Positions 1-9,070 of a DNA stretch of 64,000 nt are shown here, in pieces. Source of the stretch: Vallicoccus soli (GTDB taxonomy: Bacteria > Actinomycetota > Actinomycetes > Motilibacterales > Motilibacteraceae). Both the position numbers and the translations under genes were made by a program. The stretch lies in NCBI RefSeq assembly GCF_003594885.1, contig NZ_QZEZ01000001.1, forward strand, positions 496,001-560,000, given 5' to 3'. Each line of letters opens with the position of its first letter. The first letter of the stretch is position 1. The notes under the pieces are model-generated. The model did not search any database and was not told where the DNA came from. It was given only the letters and a program-made list of their open reading frames with translations.

Positions 1-209
1 CCGAGCCGCCAGGAGCGGATGCCGCCGGCGACCGCCGCCACGAGCAGCGGGCCCAGCCACGACCAGGGGCGCTCGGCGGGCAGGGGCGTCAGCAGCCGGT
101 CGCGCGCGCCGCGCCGGACCCGGGCGGGGCGGGCGGGCCGGGCGTCCGGCGCGGCCGGCGCCGTGGGCGCCGCCGGCGGCTCGAGGGAGGTCGACGGCAC
201 GCGCTCCAC
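1..209 (-). CDS. dolichyl-phosphate-mannose-protein mannosyltransferase, N-terminal fragment
   Basis: Partial gene running off the left edge; only about 69 N-terminal codons are visible. They encode a Pro/Ala/Arg-rich cytoplasmic tail, then PLPAERPWSWLGPLLVAAV leading into a first membrane helix and IRSWRLG. This matches the start of actinobacterial O-mannosyltransferases (GT39), membrane enzymes that move mannose from polyprenyl phosphate to secreted proteins. In other actinobacteria this gene is the divergent neighbour of rsmI, as here, so context supports the call. The start is either GTG 209 or GTG 200; neither has a clearly better ribosome binding site. Too little is present to check catalytic residues. 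Confidence 0.7.
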   Translation of the reverse strand, partial: MERVPSTSLEPPAAPTAPAAPDARPARPARVRRGARDRLLTPLPAERPWSWLGPLLVAAVAGGIRSWRL

Positions 210-223
210 TCTCCCACGGCCCG

Positions 224-229
224 TAGGGT
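224..229 (+). promoter_or_regulatory. -10 box of a leaderless rsmI promoter
   Basis: TAGGGT lies 6 nt upstream of the GTG of rsmI. That spacing puts the transcription start at or next to the start codon, the usual leaderless arrangement in actinobacteria. There is no Shine-Dalgarno sequence. Confidence 0.55.
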
Positions 230-235
230 CGGGGC

Positions 236-1111
236 GTGAGCGGAGCGGCCGGCGGCGTCCTCGTCCTCGCGGGGACCCCCCTCGGCGACCCCGACGACGC
301 GTCCCCGCGGCTGCGGCGCGAGCTCGAGCGCGCCGACGTCGTGGCCGCGGAGGACACCCGCCGGCTGCGCCGGCTGTGCGCGGCGCTCGGGGTGGAGCCG
401 CGCGGGCGGGTCGTCTCCTACTTCGAGCAGAACGAGGCCGCGCGCACCGCCTCGCTCGTCGAGGCGCTGCGGGCCGGGGAGCGGGTCCTGCTCGTCACCG
501 ACGCCGGCATGCCCAGCGTGTCCGACCCCGGCTACCGGCTGGTCGCCGCGGCGGTCGAGGCGGGGGTGCCGGTGACGTCCGCGCCGGGACCGTCGGCGGT
601 GCTCACGGCGCTCGCCGTGAGCGGGCTGCCCGTCGACCGGTTCTGCTTCGAGGGCTTCCTGCCGCGCAAGGGCGGCGAGCGCGCCCGGCGCCTCGCCGAG
701 CTCGCCGCCGAGCCGCGCACGCTCGTGCTCTTCGAGGCGCCCCACCGCACGCAGGCGGCGCTCGAGGCGCTGGCGGGGGCGTTCGGGGCGGACCGGCGGG
801 CCGCCGTGTGCCGTGAGCTGACCAAGACGTACGAGGAGGTCGTGCGCGGCCCGCTCGGCGAGCTCGCCGCCTGGGCCGCGCAGGGCGTGCGCGGCGAGGT
901 CACGCTCGTCGTGGAGGGGGCGCCGCCGGCGCCGCCCGAGAGCGACCCCGGGGAGCTGGCCCGCCGGGTCGCCGTGCGCGAGGGCGCCGGCGAGCGGCGC
1001 AAGGAGGCGATCGCCGCGGTCGCCGCCGAGGCGGGCGTGCCCAAGCGCGCGGTGTTCGACGCCGTGGTCGCCGCCAAGGCGGCGGACGGGGCCCGCGCCG
1101 GCGCTCCCTAG
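236..1111 (+). CDS. rsmI: 16S rRNA (cytidine(1402)-2'-O)-methyltransferase RsmI
   Basis: SAM-dependent enzyme that 2'-O-methylates C1402 in the 16S rRNA decoding centre. The 291-residue length is normal for the family. It has the tetrapyrrole-methylase fold signatures: [10 protein letters not shown] near residues 12-21 (first SAM loop), AAEDTRR near 37-43, [11 protein letters not shown], and the APGPSA loop, followed by FEAPHRT and ELTKTYEE. The C-terminal extension is basic. The GTG start is chosen because it directly follows a TAGGGT -10 box and gives the conserved N-terminus. The stop codon TAG is itself part of the -10 box of metG. It is divergent from the mannosyltransferase gene. Confidence 0.95.
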   Translation: MSGAAGGVLVLAGTPLGDPDDASPRLRRELERADVVAAEDTRRLRRLCAALGVEPRGRVVSYFEQNEAARTASLVEALRAGERVLLVTDAGMPSVSDPGYRLVAAAVEAGVPVTSAPGPSAVLTALAVSGLPVDRFCFEGFLPRKGGERARRLAELAAEPRTLVLFEAPHRTQAALEALAGAFGADRRAAVCRELTKTYEEVVRGPLGELAAWAAQGVRGEVTLVVEGAPPAPPESDPGELARRVAVREGAGERRKEAIAAVAAEAGVPKRAVFDAVVAAKAADGARAGAP

Positions 1112-1114
1112 GAT
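1109..1114 (+). promoter_or_regulatory. -10 box of a leaderless metG promoter overlapping the rsmI stop
   Basis: TAGGAT contains the rsmI stop codon TAG and lies 8 nt before the metG ATG, so metG can be transcribed independently with little or no leader. Confidence 0.5.
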
Positions 1115-1122
1115 CGGGGGCC

Positions 1123-2916
1123 ATGACCCGCCACATCCTCACCGCGGTCGCCTGGCCCTACGCCAACGGCCCGCGCCACATCGGGCACGTGTCCGGCTTC
1201 GGCGTCCCCTCCGACGTCTTCAGCCGCTACATGCGCATGGCGGGCCACGACGTCCTCATGGTGAGCGGGACGGACGAGCACGGCACCCCGATCCTCGTGC
1301 AGGCCGAGCAGGAGGGCGTGGCGCCGCGCGAGCTCGCGGACCGCTACAACCGGGTCATCGTCGAGGACCTGCACTCGCTCGGGCTGTCGTACGACCTCTT
1401 CACGCGGACCACGACCCGCAACCACTACGCCGTGGCGCAGGAGGTCTTCCGGACCCTGCACCGCAACGGCTACATGGTCGAGCGCACCACCAAGGGCGCG
1501 ATCTCGCCGTCGACCGGGCGCACCCTGCCCGACCGGTTCATCGAGGGCACCTGCCCGATCTGCGGCTACGACGGCGCCCGCGGCGACCAGTGCGACAACT
1601 GCGGCAACCAGCTCGACCCGACCGACCTCATCCGCCCGCGCAGCCGGATCAACGGCGAGGAGCCCCGGTTCGTCGAGACCGAGCACTTCTTCCTCGACCT
1701 GCCGGCGCTCGCCGACGCCCTGGGGTCCTGGCTGCAGACGCGCACCGACTGGCGGCCCAACGTCCTGAAGTTCTCGCTCAACCTCCTCGAGGACCTGCGC
1801 CCGCGGGCGATGACCCGCGACATCGACTGGGGCGTGCCGGTCCCGCTGCCCGGCTGGGAGGAGAACCCGTCCAAGCGGCTGTACGTCTGGTTCGACGCCG
1901 TCATCGGCTACCTGTCGGCGTCGGTGGAGTGGGCGCGGCGCACCGGCGACCCCGACGCCTGGAAGGCGTGGTGGACCGACCCCGAGGCGCAGTCGTACTA
2001 CTTCATGGGCAAGGACAACATCACGTTCCACTCCCAGATCTGGCCGGCGGAGCTGCTCGGCTACGACGGCCGCGGCGCCAGGGGCGGCACCCCGGGGCCG
2101 CTGGGCGAGCTGCAGCTGCCCACCGAGGTCGTGTCCAGCGAGTTCCTCACCATGGAGGGGCGCAAGTTCTCCTCGTCCCGCCAGGTCGTCATCTACGTGC
2201 GCGACTTCCTCGCGCGCTACGACGCCGACGCGCTGCGCTACTTCATCGCGGTGGCCGGGCCGGAGACGCAGGACACCGACTTCACCTGGTCGGAGTTCGT
2301 CCGGCGCAACAACGACGAGCTCGTCGCGGGCTGGGGCAACCTCGTCAACCGCACCGCCTCGATGATCGCGAAGAACGTGGGCGCGGTCCCGGCCCGCGGG
2401 GAGCTCACCGACGCCGACCGCGCGCTCCTCGCCACGACGGGCGCCGGCTTCGGCAGCGTGGGCGACCTCATCGGGCGCCACCGGCAGAAGGCGGCCGTGC
2501 AGGAGGCGATGCGGGTCGTCGGCGAGGTCAACACGTACCTGTCGCAGCAGGCGCCGTGGAAGCTCAAGGAGGACCCGGTGCGCCGCGACGCGGTGCTGCA
2601 CGTCGCCGCGCAGGCGGTCGACGACTGCAACCGCCTGCTCGCGCCGTTCCTGCCGCACACCGCGGGCCGGGTCGCGGCCATGCTGCGCGGCGAGGGCAGC
2701 GTGGTCACGCCGGGCTCGAGCATCCGCGAGGTGCAGGACCTCGACGGCCCGGAGCACTACCCGGTGCTCATGCTCGACGAGGGCCCGGGGTCCGGCTGGG
2801 GTCCCGTCCCGCTCGTGCCCGGCACCCCCGTCGCCCCGCCGACGCCCGTCTTCCGCAAGCTCGACGCCTCCGTCGTCGACGAGGAGCTGGCCCGGCTGGA
2901 GGGCGAGGGTGGCTGA
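1123..2916 (+). CDS. metG: methionine--tRNA ligase
   Basis: Class I aminoacyl-tRNA synthetase charging tRNA-Met. The catalytic HIGH motif is exact at residues 19-22; the KMSKS-equivalent loop is RKFSSSR near residue 347. A zinc-binding CPIC...CDNC knuckle lies at about 144-162, so it is the zinc-containing form. The anticodon-binding helical domain follows ([10 protein letters not shown] region). At 597 residues it lacks the C-terminal tRNA-binding (EMAP) domain of longer enzymes. The ATG start follows a TAGGAT box, and there is an 8-bp overlap with tatD. Confidence 0.97.
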   Translation: MTRHILTAVAWPYANGPRHIGHVSGFGVPSDVFSRYMRMAGHDVLMVSGTDEHGTPILVQAEQEGVAPRELADRYNRVIVEDLHSLGLSYDLFTRTTTRNHYAVAQEVFRTLHRNGYMVERTTKGAISPSTGRTLPDRFIEGTCPICGYDGARGDQCDNCGNQLDPTDLIRPRSRINGEEPRFVETEHFFLDLPALADALGSWLQTRTDWRPNVLKFSLNLLEDLRPRAMTRDIDWGVPVPLPGWEENPSKRLYVWFDAVIGYLSASVEWARRTGDPDAWKAWWTDPEAQSYYFMGKDNITFHSQIWPAELLGYDGRGARGGTPGPLGELQLPTEVVSSEFLTMEGRKFSSSRQVVIYVRDFLARYDADALRYFIAVAGPETQDTDFTWSEFVRRNNDELVAGWGNLVNRTASMIAKNVGAVPARGELTDADRALLATTGAGFGSVGDLIGRHRQKAAVQEAMRVVGEVNTYLSQQAPWKLKEDPVRRDAVLHVAAQAVDDCNRLLAPFLPHTAGRVAAMLRGEGSVVTPGSSIREVQDLDGPEHYPVLMLDEGPGSGWGPVPLVPGTPVAPPTPVFRKLDASVVDEELARLEGEGG

Positions 2917-3802
2917 GCCCGCCGGCGCGGGCCCCACGCGGCGCCGCTCGGGCGAGGGGCGCACCCGCGACCTGAGCCGCCCACCGGCGCCGGAGCCGCT
3001 GCCGCTCCCCGTCGTGGACACCCACTGCCACCTCGACATCGCCGACGGCCCGGGCGACGCCTGGTGGCCCGTCGAGGAGGCCCTCGCGGCGTCCGCGGCG
3101 GTCGGGGTGCCCCGGGTGGTGCAGGTGGGCTGCGACCGGCCCGGCGCCCGCTGGGCGGTGCGCTGCGCGGAGGAGCACGAGGCGGTCGTGGCCGCCGTCG
3201 CGCTGCACCCCAACGAGGCGCCGCTGCTGGCCGCCCGCGGCGAGCTCGACGAGGCGCTCGCCGAGGTCGACGCCCTGGCCGCGCACCCGCGGGTGCGCGC
3301 GGTGGGCGAGACCGGGCTCGACGCGTTCCGCACCGGCCCGGAGGGGCGGGCGGCGCAGGAGGCCTCGTTCCGCGCGCACATCGCCATGGCCAAGCGGCAC
3401 GGCAAGGCGCTGCAGATCCACGACCGCGACGCCCACGACGACGTGCTGCGGGTGCTCGAGGAGGAGGGGGCGCCCGAGCGGGTCGTCTTCCACTGCTTCT
3501 CCGGCGACGCGGCCATGGCCCGGCACTGCGCGGAGCGGGGCTACTACCTGTCCTTCGCCGGCACGGTGACGTTCAAGAACGCCCAGCCGCTGCGGGACGC
3601 GCTCGCGGTCACGCCGCTGGAGCGGGTGCTCGTCGAGACCGACGCGCCCTACCTCGCGCCGATGCCCTACCGGGGCCGGCCCAACGCCTCGTACCTCGTG
3701 CCGCTCACCGTGCGGGCGCTGGCGGCGGGCCTGGGGCGCGACCTGGCCGAGGTCTGCTCGGCGCTCGCCGCGAACACGGAGCGTGCCTTCGGCGCCTGGT
3801 GA
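2909..3802 (+). CDS. tatD: TatD family metal-dependent hydrolase (3'-5' DNase)
   Basis: TIM-barrel metallo-hydrolase of the TatD/YcfH family. Visible metal ligands are VDTHCHLD (His39 and His41), the Glu of GETGLD, His of the IHDRDA loop, His in VFHCFSG, and Asp in [10 protein letters not shown]. The 297-residue length is normal, with an unusual basic/proline-rich extension of about 33 residues before the barrel. The start is GTG inside the metG 3' end (8-bp overlap), so translation is probably coupled. The position between metG and rpfB is the conserved actinobacterial order. Confidence 0.93.
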   Translation: MAEPAGAGPTRRRSGEGRTRDLSRPPAPEPLPLPVVDTHCHLDIADGPGDAWWPVEEALAASAAVGVPRVVQVGCDRPGARWAVRCAEEHEAVVAAVALHPNEAPLLAARGELDEALAEVDALAAHPRVRAVGETGLDAFRTGPEGRAAQEASFRAHIAMAKRHGKALQIHDRDAHDDVLRVLEEEGAPERVVFHCFSGDAAMARHCAERGYYLSFAGTVTFKNAQPLRDALAVTPLERVLVETDAPYLAPMPYRGRPNASYLVPLTVRALAAGLGRDLAEVCSALAANTERAFGAW

Positions 3803-3807
3803 CGAGC

Positions 3808-3827
3808 GGTGTGAGCCCGCTCACGCC
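3808..3827. promoter_or_regulatory. inverted repeat downstream of tatD
   Basis: GGTGTGAGC and GCTCACGCC form a 9-bp dyad (one G-T pair) around CC. The short loop and absence of a T tract fit an operator-like site better than an intrinsic terminator. Confidence 0.4.
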
Positions 3828-3835
3828 GGAAGCGC

Positions 3836-3850
3836 GTCACTCTCCGTCAC
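3836..3850 (+). promoter_or_regulatory. GTCAC direct repeat, candidate response-regulator (MtrA-like) site upstream of rpfB
   Basis: Two exact GTCAC copies, 10 bp apart (3836-3840 and 3846-3850), lie about 70 bp upstream of the candidate rpfB -35 box. Tandem GTCAC/GTAAC-type repeats are recognised by the actinobacterial regulator MtrA, and rpfB is a known MtrA target in mycobacteria. The assignment here is inference. Confidence 0.35.
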
Positions 3851-3917
3851 CGCGGCGAGGGATGCCCACGACACCGCCAAGGGACGGCAAAGGATGGCGG
3901 CGGGCGCTCCCCGGCCC

Positions 3918-3947
3918 TTGGTGGGGCGCCGCCGGAGTGCGTACGGT
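3918..3947 (+). promoter_or_regulatory. candidate rpfB promoter
   Basis: TTGGTG (3918-3923), an 18-bp spacer and TACGGT (3942-3947) resemble a housekeeping-sigma promoter; the start would be near 3954. Confidence 0.4.
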
Positions 3948-4137
3948 CCCCTGGTCGGTCCCGACGGAGCGCCGCGCCAGCAGACGCTGCGACGCCGCGC
4001 CACCAGGACCGCCACCGAAGCAAGCCGGGGTCGGGGAAGGCCCCGGGCTGCTCGTCGCCCGCAGGCCGCGCAGAGCGCGGTCCGACGGCGCGCGCCGCCC
4101 GGCCCCCGTGCCCGGGACCTCCCAGCACAGGAGCACC

Positions 4138-5343
4138 GTGCGCCGTCGTCCTGCCGTGCTCGCCTTCCAGGCGGCCGTCCTCACCACCCTCGTCGGGGGC
4201 ACGACCGCCTTCGTCACGCTCGACAAGACCGTCACCCTCAGCGTCGACGGCCAGGAGCGCGAGGTCCGCAGCTTCGCGCGGACCGTCGAGGGCGTCCTCG
4301 ACCGCGAGGGCATCGAGGTCGGCCCGCACGACGTCGTCTCCCCGGCCCCGGGCAGCGACCTCAAGGACGGCCAGCGCGTCAGCGTCCGGTACGGCCGCCT
4401 CCTCACCCTCACCGTCGACGGCGAGCAGAAGCGGCTGTGGACCACGGCCGACGACGTCGACGAGGCGCTCGACCAGCTCGGCGTGCGCGCCGAGGGCGCC
4501 TTCGTGTCGGTGTCCCGCGACGCGGCGATCAACCGGGAGGGCCTGGCGCTGCAGCTGCGCACGTCCAAGCGGGTCAACGTCCTCGCCGACGGCCGCGAGC
4601 GCCCCTTCACGACCAACCGCCCCACGGTCGCGCACGTGCTGCGCGACGCGGGGGTCCGCCTCGGCGAGCACGACCGCGTGACGCCGGCGCTGGGCACCGC
4701 GCCGGTGGCCGGCACCACCATCACCGTCGAGCGGGTCGCGCTGCGCAAGGTGGTCGAGCGCTTCGAGCTCGACGCCGGCACCGACCGCCGCGAGACCGAC
4801 GAGCTCTACGAGGGCGAGACCCGGGTCGAGAGCGAGGGCCGCGACGGCGAGCGCGTCGTCGTGCTGCGCGAGCTGCTCGTCGACGGCGAGGTCCGCGACC
4901 GCGCCCGCCTGCAGGACCGGGTGAGCGCGCCGGTCGACCGCGTCGTCCTCGTCGGCACCAAGGAGCGCCCGGCGCCCGAGCCGGAGCCCGAGCCCGCCTC
5001 GAGCGGCTCCGGCGGGTCGTCCGGCTCGGACGACGACGAGGGCTCGAGCGGCTCGGGGGGCTCGGGCTCCTCCGGCGGCTCGGACGAGGACTACACCCCG
5101 CCGTCGAGCGGTGGCCTGGACTGGGCCGCGCTGGCCGCGTGCGAGTCCGGCGGCGATCCGGACATCGTGTCGTCGAACGGCCTGTACCACGGCCTCTACC
5201 AGTTCTCGGTCTCCACCTGGCGGTCGGTGGGCGGCTCGGGCCTGCCGTCGCAGGCCTCGCCCGCCGAGCAGACGATGCGCGCCCAGATGCTCTACGACGC
5301 CGCGGGCCCCGGCCAGTGGCCCGTCTGCGGGTCGCGGCTCTGA
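4138..5343 (+). CDS. rpfB: resuscitation-promoting factor RpfB
   Basis: Secreted, membrane-tethered peptidoglycan-cleaving enzyme that helps dormant cells regrow. The 401-residue protein has, in order: a short basic start, a membrane segment or signal anchor (about 7-25), three DUF348 repeats (about 28-200), a G5 domain (about 204-277), a Glu-Pro then Ser/Gly/Asp-rich linker (about 278-324), and the lysozyme-like RPF domain (325-401). The catalytic Glu is in ACESGG at about residue 336. GTG 4138 is chosen because AGGAG lies 6 nt upstream and it places the hydrophobic segment at the N-terminus. Tandem regulatory elements lie upstream. Confidence 0.95.
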   Translation: MRRRPAVLAFQAAVLTTLVGGTTAFVTLDKTVTLSVDGQEREVRSFARTVEGVLDREGIEVGPHDVVSPAPGSDLKDGQRVSVRYGRLLTLTVDGEQKRLWTTADDVDEALDQLGVRAEGAFVSVSRDAAINREGLALQLRTSKRVNVLADGRERPFTTNRPTVAHVLRDAGVRLGEHDRVTPALGTAPVAGTTITVERVALRKVVERFELDAGTDRRETDELYEGETRVESEGRDGERVVVLRELLVDGEVRDRARLQDRVSAPVDRVVLVGTKERPAPEPEPEPASSGSGGSSGSDDDEGSSGSGGSGSSGGSDEDYTPPSSGGLDWAALAACESGGDPDIVSSNGLYHGLYQFSVSTWRSVGGSGLPSQASPAEQTMRAQMLYDAAGPGQWPVCGSRL

Positions 5344-6299
5344 GCGAGCAGGGGCACCAGCGCGACGAGCACGACCCGGCCGGGCCGGCAGCCGAGGGGC
5401 TGCCGGCCCGGCCGCGTGCCGCCCTGCTGGGGCCCGCCGAGGTGCGCGCACTCGCCGAGCGCCTCGGCACGCGCCCGACCAAGCAGCTCGGGCAGAACTT
5501 CGTCCACGACGCCAACACGGTGCGCCGGATCGTGCGCGCGGCCGGCGTGGGCCCCGGCGACGTCGTCCTCGAGGTCGGCCCGGGGCTCGGCTCGCTGACG
5601 CTCGCGCTGCTCGAGGCGGCGCGCTCGGTCGTGGCGGTGGAGGTCGACCCGGTGCTCGCCGCGGCGCTGCCGGGCACCGTCGCGGAGCGCGCGCCCGCGC
5701 TGGCCGGGCACCTGCGGGTGGTGGCGGCGGACGCGCTGCGGGTCCGCGCCGAGGACGTCGCGCCGGACGGCGCCCCGCCGCCGACGGCGCTGGTCGCCAA
5801 CCTGCCGTACAACGTCGCGGTGCCGGTCCTGCTCACCCTGCTCGAGCGCCTGCCGTCGCTGCGCACGGTCCTGGTCATGGTGCAGGCGGAGGTCGCCGAG
5901 CGGCTGGCCGCCGAGCCGGGGTCGCGCACGTACGGCGTCCCCTCGGTCAAGGCCGCCTGGTACGGCCGGGTGACCCGCGCCGGCGCGGTGGGGCGCACCG
6001 TCTTCTGGCCCGTGCCGAGGGTCGAGTCGGGGCTGGTCCGCCTCGAGCGGCACGACCCCCCGGCGACGAGCGCCACCCGCGAGGAGGTCTTCGCGGTCGT
6101 CGACGCGGCGTTCGCGCAGCGGCGCAAGACCCTGCGCGCGGCGCTCGCGGGCTGGGCGGGCTCGGCCGAGGCCGCGGAGGCCGCGCTGCGCGCGGCGGGC
6201 GTCGACCCGGCGGCGCGCGGCGAGGCGCTGGGCGTCGCCGAGCTGGCCCGGGTGGCCGCCGCGCGCCCCGCGCCCGCGCCCCCGCCGGCGCGGGCCTAG
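5316..6299 (+). CDS. rsmA: 16S rRNA (adenine(1518)-N6/adenine(1519)-N6)-dimethyltransferase RsmA (KsgA)
   Basis: Dimethylates two adenines near the 3' end of 16S rRNA. It shows [15 protein letters not shown] near residue 59, the SAM motif [11 protein letters not shown] near 85, and the catalytic NLPYNVAVP near 162. The C-terminal helical domain is typical. The start is uncertain. GTG 5316 overlaps the end of rpfB and keeps the conserved [15 protein letters not shown] segment, but it puts a 16-bp perfect hairpin (5378-5413) inside the coding region. CTG 5424 and GTG 5442 lie beyond the hairpin; the latter loses part of the conserved N-terminus. The final codons overlap the ispE promoter. Confidence 0.9.
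   Translation: MARLRVAALSEQGHQRDEHDPAGPAAEGLPARPRAALLGPAEVRALAERLGTRPTKQLGQNFVHDANTVRRIVRAAGVGPGDVVLEVGPGLGSLTLALLEAARSVVAVEVDPVLAAALPGTVAERAPALAGHLRVVAADALRVRAEDVAPDGAPPPTALVANLPYNVAVPVLLTLLERLPSLRTVLVMVQAEVAERLAAEPGSRTYGVPSVKAAWYGRVTRAGAVGRTVFWPVPRVESGLVRLERHDPPATSATREEVFAVVDAAFAQRRKTLRAALAGWAGSAEAAEAALRAAGVDPAARGEALGVAELARVAAARPAPAPPPARA
5378..5413 (+). terminator. 16-bp perfect hairpin after rpfB
   Basis: Two 16-nt GC-only-but-one arms (5378-5393, 5398-5413) pair perfectly around GAGG. There is no T tract, but stems of this strength act as terminators or attenuators in high-GC actinobacteria. It falls between the rpfB stop and the conserved part of rsmA. Confidence 0.5.
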
Positions 6300-6302
6300 G
6301 GT
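6297..6302 (+). promoter_or_regulatory. -10 box of a leaderless ispE promoter overlapping the rsmA stop
   Basis: TAGGGT begins with the rsmA stop TAG and ends 6 nt before the ispE ATG, the same geometry as at rsmI and metG. Confidence 0.55.
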
Positions 6303-6308
6303 GGCGGG

Positions 6309-7244
6309 ATGGTGCGCGACGGGTCCGTGACGGTGCGCGTGCCCGCGAAGGTCAACCTCCAGCTCGCCGTGGGCGCGGCCCGCCCCGACGGCTACCACGA
6401 GCTCGTCTCGGTCTTCCACGCCGTGTCGCTGCACGACGACGTCACCGTCGCGCCGTCCGACGCGCTGCGCGTCGTCGTCGAGGGCGAGGAGGCGGCGGGG
6501 GTCCCCGCGGACGAGACCAACCTCGCCGCCCGCGCGGTGCTCCTGCTCGCCGGGCGCCTCGGGCGCGAGGCGGACGTCCTCGTGCACCTGCGCAAGGGCA
6601 TCCCGGCCGCGGGCGGCATGGCCGGCGGCAGCGCCGACGCCGCCGGTGCGCTGCTCGCCGCGGACGCGCTCTGGGGGGCCGGGCTCGAGCGGGCCGAGCT
6701 GCTCGAGCTGGCGGCCGAGCTCGGCAGCGACGTGCCGTTCGCGCTCGTCGGGGGCACCGCGGTCGGCCTCGGCCGCGGCGAGCGGCTGACGCCCGCGCTC
6801 GCCCGCGGGCACTTCGAGTGGGTGCTCGCCCTGGCCGAGGAGGGGCTGTCCACCCCGGCGGTGTACGCCGAGGCCGACCGGCTGCGCGCCGGGCGGGTGC
6901 TGCCCGAGCCGCGCCCGAGCGAGCGGCTCATGGCGGCGCTGCGCGCCGGCGACCCGGTGGCGCTCGCGCGGGCGCTCGAGAACGACCTGCAGCCCGCGGC
7001 CGCCTCCCTGGCGCCCGGCCTGCACGCCACCCTGCAGGCCGGCGAGGACGGCGGCGCGCTCGGCGGTGTGGTGAGCGGCTCGGGGCCGACGTGCGCGTTC
7101 CTCGCCGCGGACGCCGAGGCGGCCGACGAGCTCGCCGGGGCGCTGCTGGACAGCGGCACCTGCCGCGCCGTCCGCCGCGCCCACGGCCCGGTGGCCGGCG
7201 CGCGGGTCGTCGAGGGCGGCGCGCGGGAGGGCCGCGGCCAGTGA
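6309..7244 (+). CDS. ispE: 4-diphosphocytidyl-2-C-methyl-D-erythritol kinase
   Basis: GHMP-family kinase of the MEP isoprenoid pathway; it phosphorylates the 2-hydroxyl of CDP-methylerythritol. Visible motifs are PAKVNLQL near residues 12-19 (catalytic Lys region), the glycine-rich ATP loop PAAGGMAGGSADAAG at about 99-113, GSDVPFALVGG, and the C-terminal SGSGPTCAF. The 311-residue length is standard. The ATG follows a TAGGGT -10 box, and the stop overlaps the next gene as GTGA. Its product feeds polyprenyl carriers also needed for the polysaccharide genes further right. Confidence 0.95.
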   Translation: MVRDGSVTVRVPAKVNLQLAVGAARPDGYHELVSVFHAVSLHDDVTVAPSDALRVVVEGEEAAGVPADETNLAARAVLLLAGRLGREADVLVHLRKGIPAAGGMAGGSADAAGALLAADALWGAGLERAELLELAAELGSDVPFALVGGTAVGLGRGERLTPALARGHFEWVLALAEEGLSTPAVYAEADRLRAGRVLPEPRPSERLMAALRAGDPVALARALENDLQPAAASLAPGLHATLQAGEDGGALGGVVSGSGPTCAFLAADAEAADELAGALLDSGTCRAVRRAHGPVAGARVVEGGAREGRGQ

Positions 7245-9055
7245 CCCGCAACCTCGTCAACCTCGAGGCCGTCAGCAAGACCTGGGGCACCCGCACCCTC
7301 CTCGACGGCGTCTCCCTCGGCGTGGCCGAGGGGCAGCGCACCGGCGTCGTCGGCCGCAACGGCGGCGGCAAGACCACGCTGCTCGAGGTGATGACGGGGC
7401 TCGAGCCGCCGGACGCCGGGCGGGTCACCCACGCCGGCGACCTCGCCCTCGGCGTCCTCGCGCAGCACGACGACCTCCCGGCCGACGCGACGGTGCGCGA
7501 CGTGGTCGTCGGCGGCGCCGCGGCCCACGAGTGGGCCGGCGACCCGCGGGTGCGCGACGTCCTCGTCGGCCTGTTCGGCGGGCTCGACCTGCCCGGGCTG
7601 CCGCACGGCATGGACAGCCCGGTGCGCCACCTCTCCGGCGGCGAGCGCCGCCGGGTCGCGCTCGCGCGGCTTCTCGTCGGCGAGCACGACCTGCTCGTCC
7701 TCGACGAGCCGACGAACCACCTCGACGTCGAGGGCATCGCCTGGCTGGCGCGGCACGTCCGGGCCCGCCGCGGCGGCCTCGTCGTCGTCACGCACGACCG
7801 GTGGTTCCTCGACGAGGTCTGCGACACCACGTGGGAGGTCGCCGACGGGCGGGTGCACGCCTACGAGGGCGGCTACTCCGCGTACGTCCTGGCCCGGGCC
7901 GAGCGCGAGCGCGTCGCCGCCGCCGACGAGCAGCGGCGGCAGAACCTCCTGCGCAAGGAGCTGGCCTGGCTGCGCCGCGGCCCGCCCGCGCGCACGTCCA
8001 AGCCGCGCTTCCGCATCGACGCGGCCAACGCCCTCATCGCCGACGAGCCGCCCGCGCGCGACAGCGTCGAGCTGGTCCGCTTCGCCTCCGCCCGCCTCGG
8101 GCGCACCGTGTACGAGGTCCACGACGCCACCCTGCGCGTCGGCGGGCGCGACCTGCTGGCCCGGCTGACGTGGGACGTCGGCCCGGGCCAGCGCATCGGC
8201 GTGGTCGGCGTCAACGGCGCCGGCAAGACCTCGCTGCTGCGCATGCTGCTCGGCCTGCTGCCGCCGGCCGAGGGCCGGGTCGTCACGGGCGTGACGGTCA
8301 AGGCGGCGTACCTCTCGCAGCAGGTGAGCGAGCTGCCGCCGGCGCTGCGCGTGCTCGAGGCGGTGGAGCAGGTCAAGCGGGTCATGGAGCTCGGCGGCGG
8401 GCGCACCATGACCGCGTCGCAGCTGTGCGAGCGCTTCGGCTTCACCGGCGACAAGCAGTGGACGCCCGTCGGCGACCTCTCCGGCGGGGAGCGGCGGCGC
8501 CTGCAGCTGCTGCGCCTGCTCATGGACGAGCCGAACGTGCTCGTCCTCGACGAGCCCACGAACGACCTCGACATCGAGACGCTCACCGCGCTCGAGGACC
8601 TGCTCGACGGCTGGGCGGGCACCCTGCTCGTCGTCTCGCACGACCGCTACTTCCTCGAGCGCACCTGCGACACCACCGTGGCGCTGCTCGGCGACGGCCG
8701 GCTGCGCGACCTCGTGGGCGGGGTGGAGGAGTACCTCGCGCGCCGCGAGGAGGCGGCCGGCGCGGCGTCGCGCCCCGGGGCCGGCGCGGGCGGCGGGCCG
8801 GCCGCGGCCGCGCCGCAGGACGGGCCCGTCGGGCCCAGCGCCCAGGACGTGCGCCAGGCGCGCAAGGACCTCTCCCGGGTGGAGCGGCGCCTCGACCGCA
8901 TCGCCGCGGAGGAGGCGCGCCTGCACGAGCAGATCGCCGCCGCGGCCACGGACTACGAGCGGGTGGCGGGCCTCGACGCGCAGCTGCGCGCGCTGGCCGC
9001 CGAGCGCGAGGCGCTCGAGGAGGAGTGGCTCGCGGCCGCCGAGGTCGCCGGCTGA
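7241..9055 (+). CDS. ABC-F family ATP-binding protein (Uup-like)
   Basis: Soluble tandem ATPase with no membrane segment, 604 residues. Two ABC domains are complete: Walker A GRNGGGKTT (about 38) and GVNGAGKTS (about 323), signatures LSGGERRRVALARLL and LSGGERRRLQLLRLL, and Walker B LLVLDEPTNHLD and VLVLDEPTNDLD. The inter-domain linker contains ELAWLRRGPPARTSKP, typical of Uup-type members. A charged C-terminal coiled coil occupies about 530-600. ABC-F proteins act on the ribosome or, for Uup, in DNA and translation stress; the exact role here is not shown. GTG 7241 overlaps the ispE stop. Confidence 0.93.
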   Translation: MTRNLVNLEAVSKTWGTRTLLDGVSLGVAEGQRTGVVGRNGGGKTTLLEVMTGLEPPDAGRVTHAGDLALGVLAQHDDLPADATVRDVVVGGAAAHEWAGDPRVRDVLVGLFGGLDLPGLPHGMDSPVRHLSGGERRRVALARLLVGEHDLLVLDEPTNHLDVEGIAWLARHVRARRGGLVVVTHDRWFLDEVCDTTWEVADGRVHAYEGGYSAYVLARAERERVAAADEQRRQNLLRKELAWLRRGPPARTSKPRFRIDAANALIADEPPARDSVELVRFASARLGRTVYEVHDATLRVGGRDLLARLTWDVGPGQRIGVVGVNGAGKTSLLRMLLGLLPPAEGRVVTGVTVKAAYLSQQVSELPPALRVLEAVEQVKRVMELGGGRTMTASQLCERFGFTGDKQWTPVGDLSGGERRRLQLLRLLMDEPNVLVLDEPTNDLDIETLTALEDLLDGWAGTLLVVSHDRYFLERTCDTTVALLGDGRLRDLVGGVEEYLARREEAAGAASRPGAGAGGGPAAAAPQDGPVGPSAQDVRQARKDLSRVERRLDRIAAEEARLHEQIAAAATDYERVAGLDAQLRALAAEREALEEEWLAAAEVAG

Positions 9056-9070
9056 CGCTCGGTGGCGGGG

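Larger units (their letters stand above)
3803..4137. other. 335-bp non-coding leader region between tatD and rpfB
   Basis: No convincing gene. It holds a 20-bp dyad at 3808-3827, a GTCAC direct repeat at 3836-3850, and a candidate promoter at 3918-3947, leaving an rpfB leader of roughly 180 nt. I compared the leader with the ydaO riboswitch consensus and found no match. Confidence 0.6.

Noticed and set aside
19-816. Long open frame overlapping rsmI on the same strand
   Set aside because: Arg/Gly/Ala-rich translation with no domain; it is a shadow of rsmI caused by high GC content.
1108-3516. 802-codon minus-strand frame across metG and tatD
   Set aside because: Anti-sense shadow; low-complexity translation, while both plus-strand genes have exact catalytic motifs.
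3803-4137. ydaO-type riboswitch upstream of rpfB, as seen in some actinobacteria
   Set aside because: The conserved GGGGACC, GGGGTGAA and CCGACAGCT blocks are absent in this leader, unlike the element at 62864-63031.
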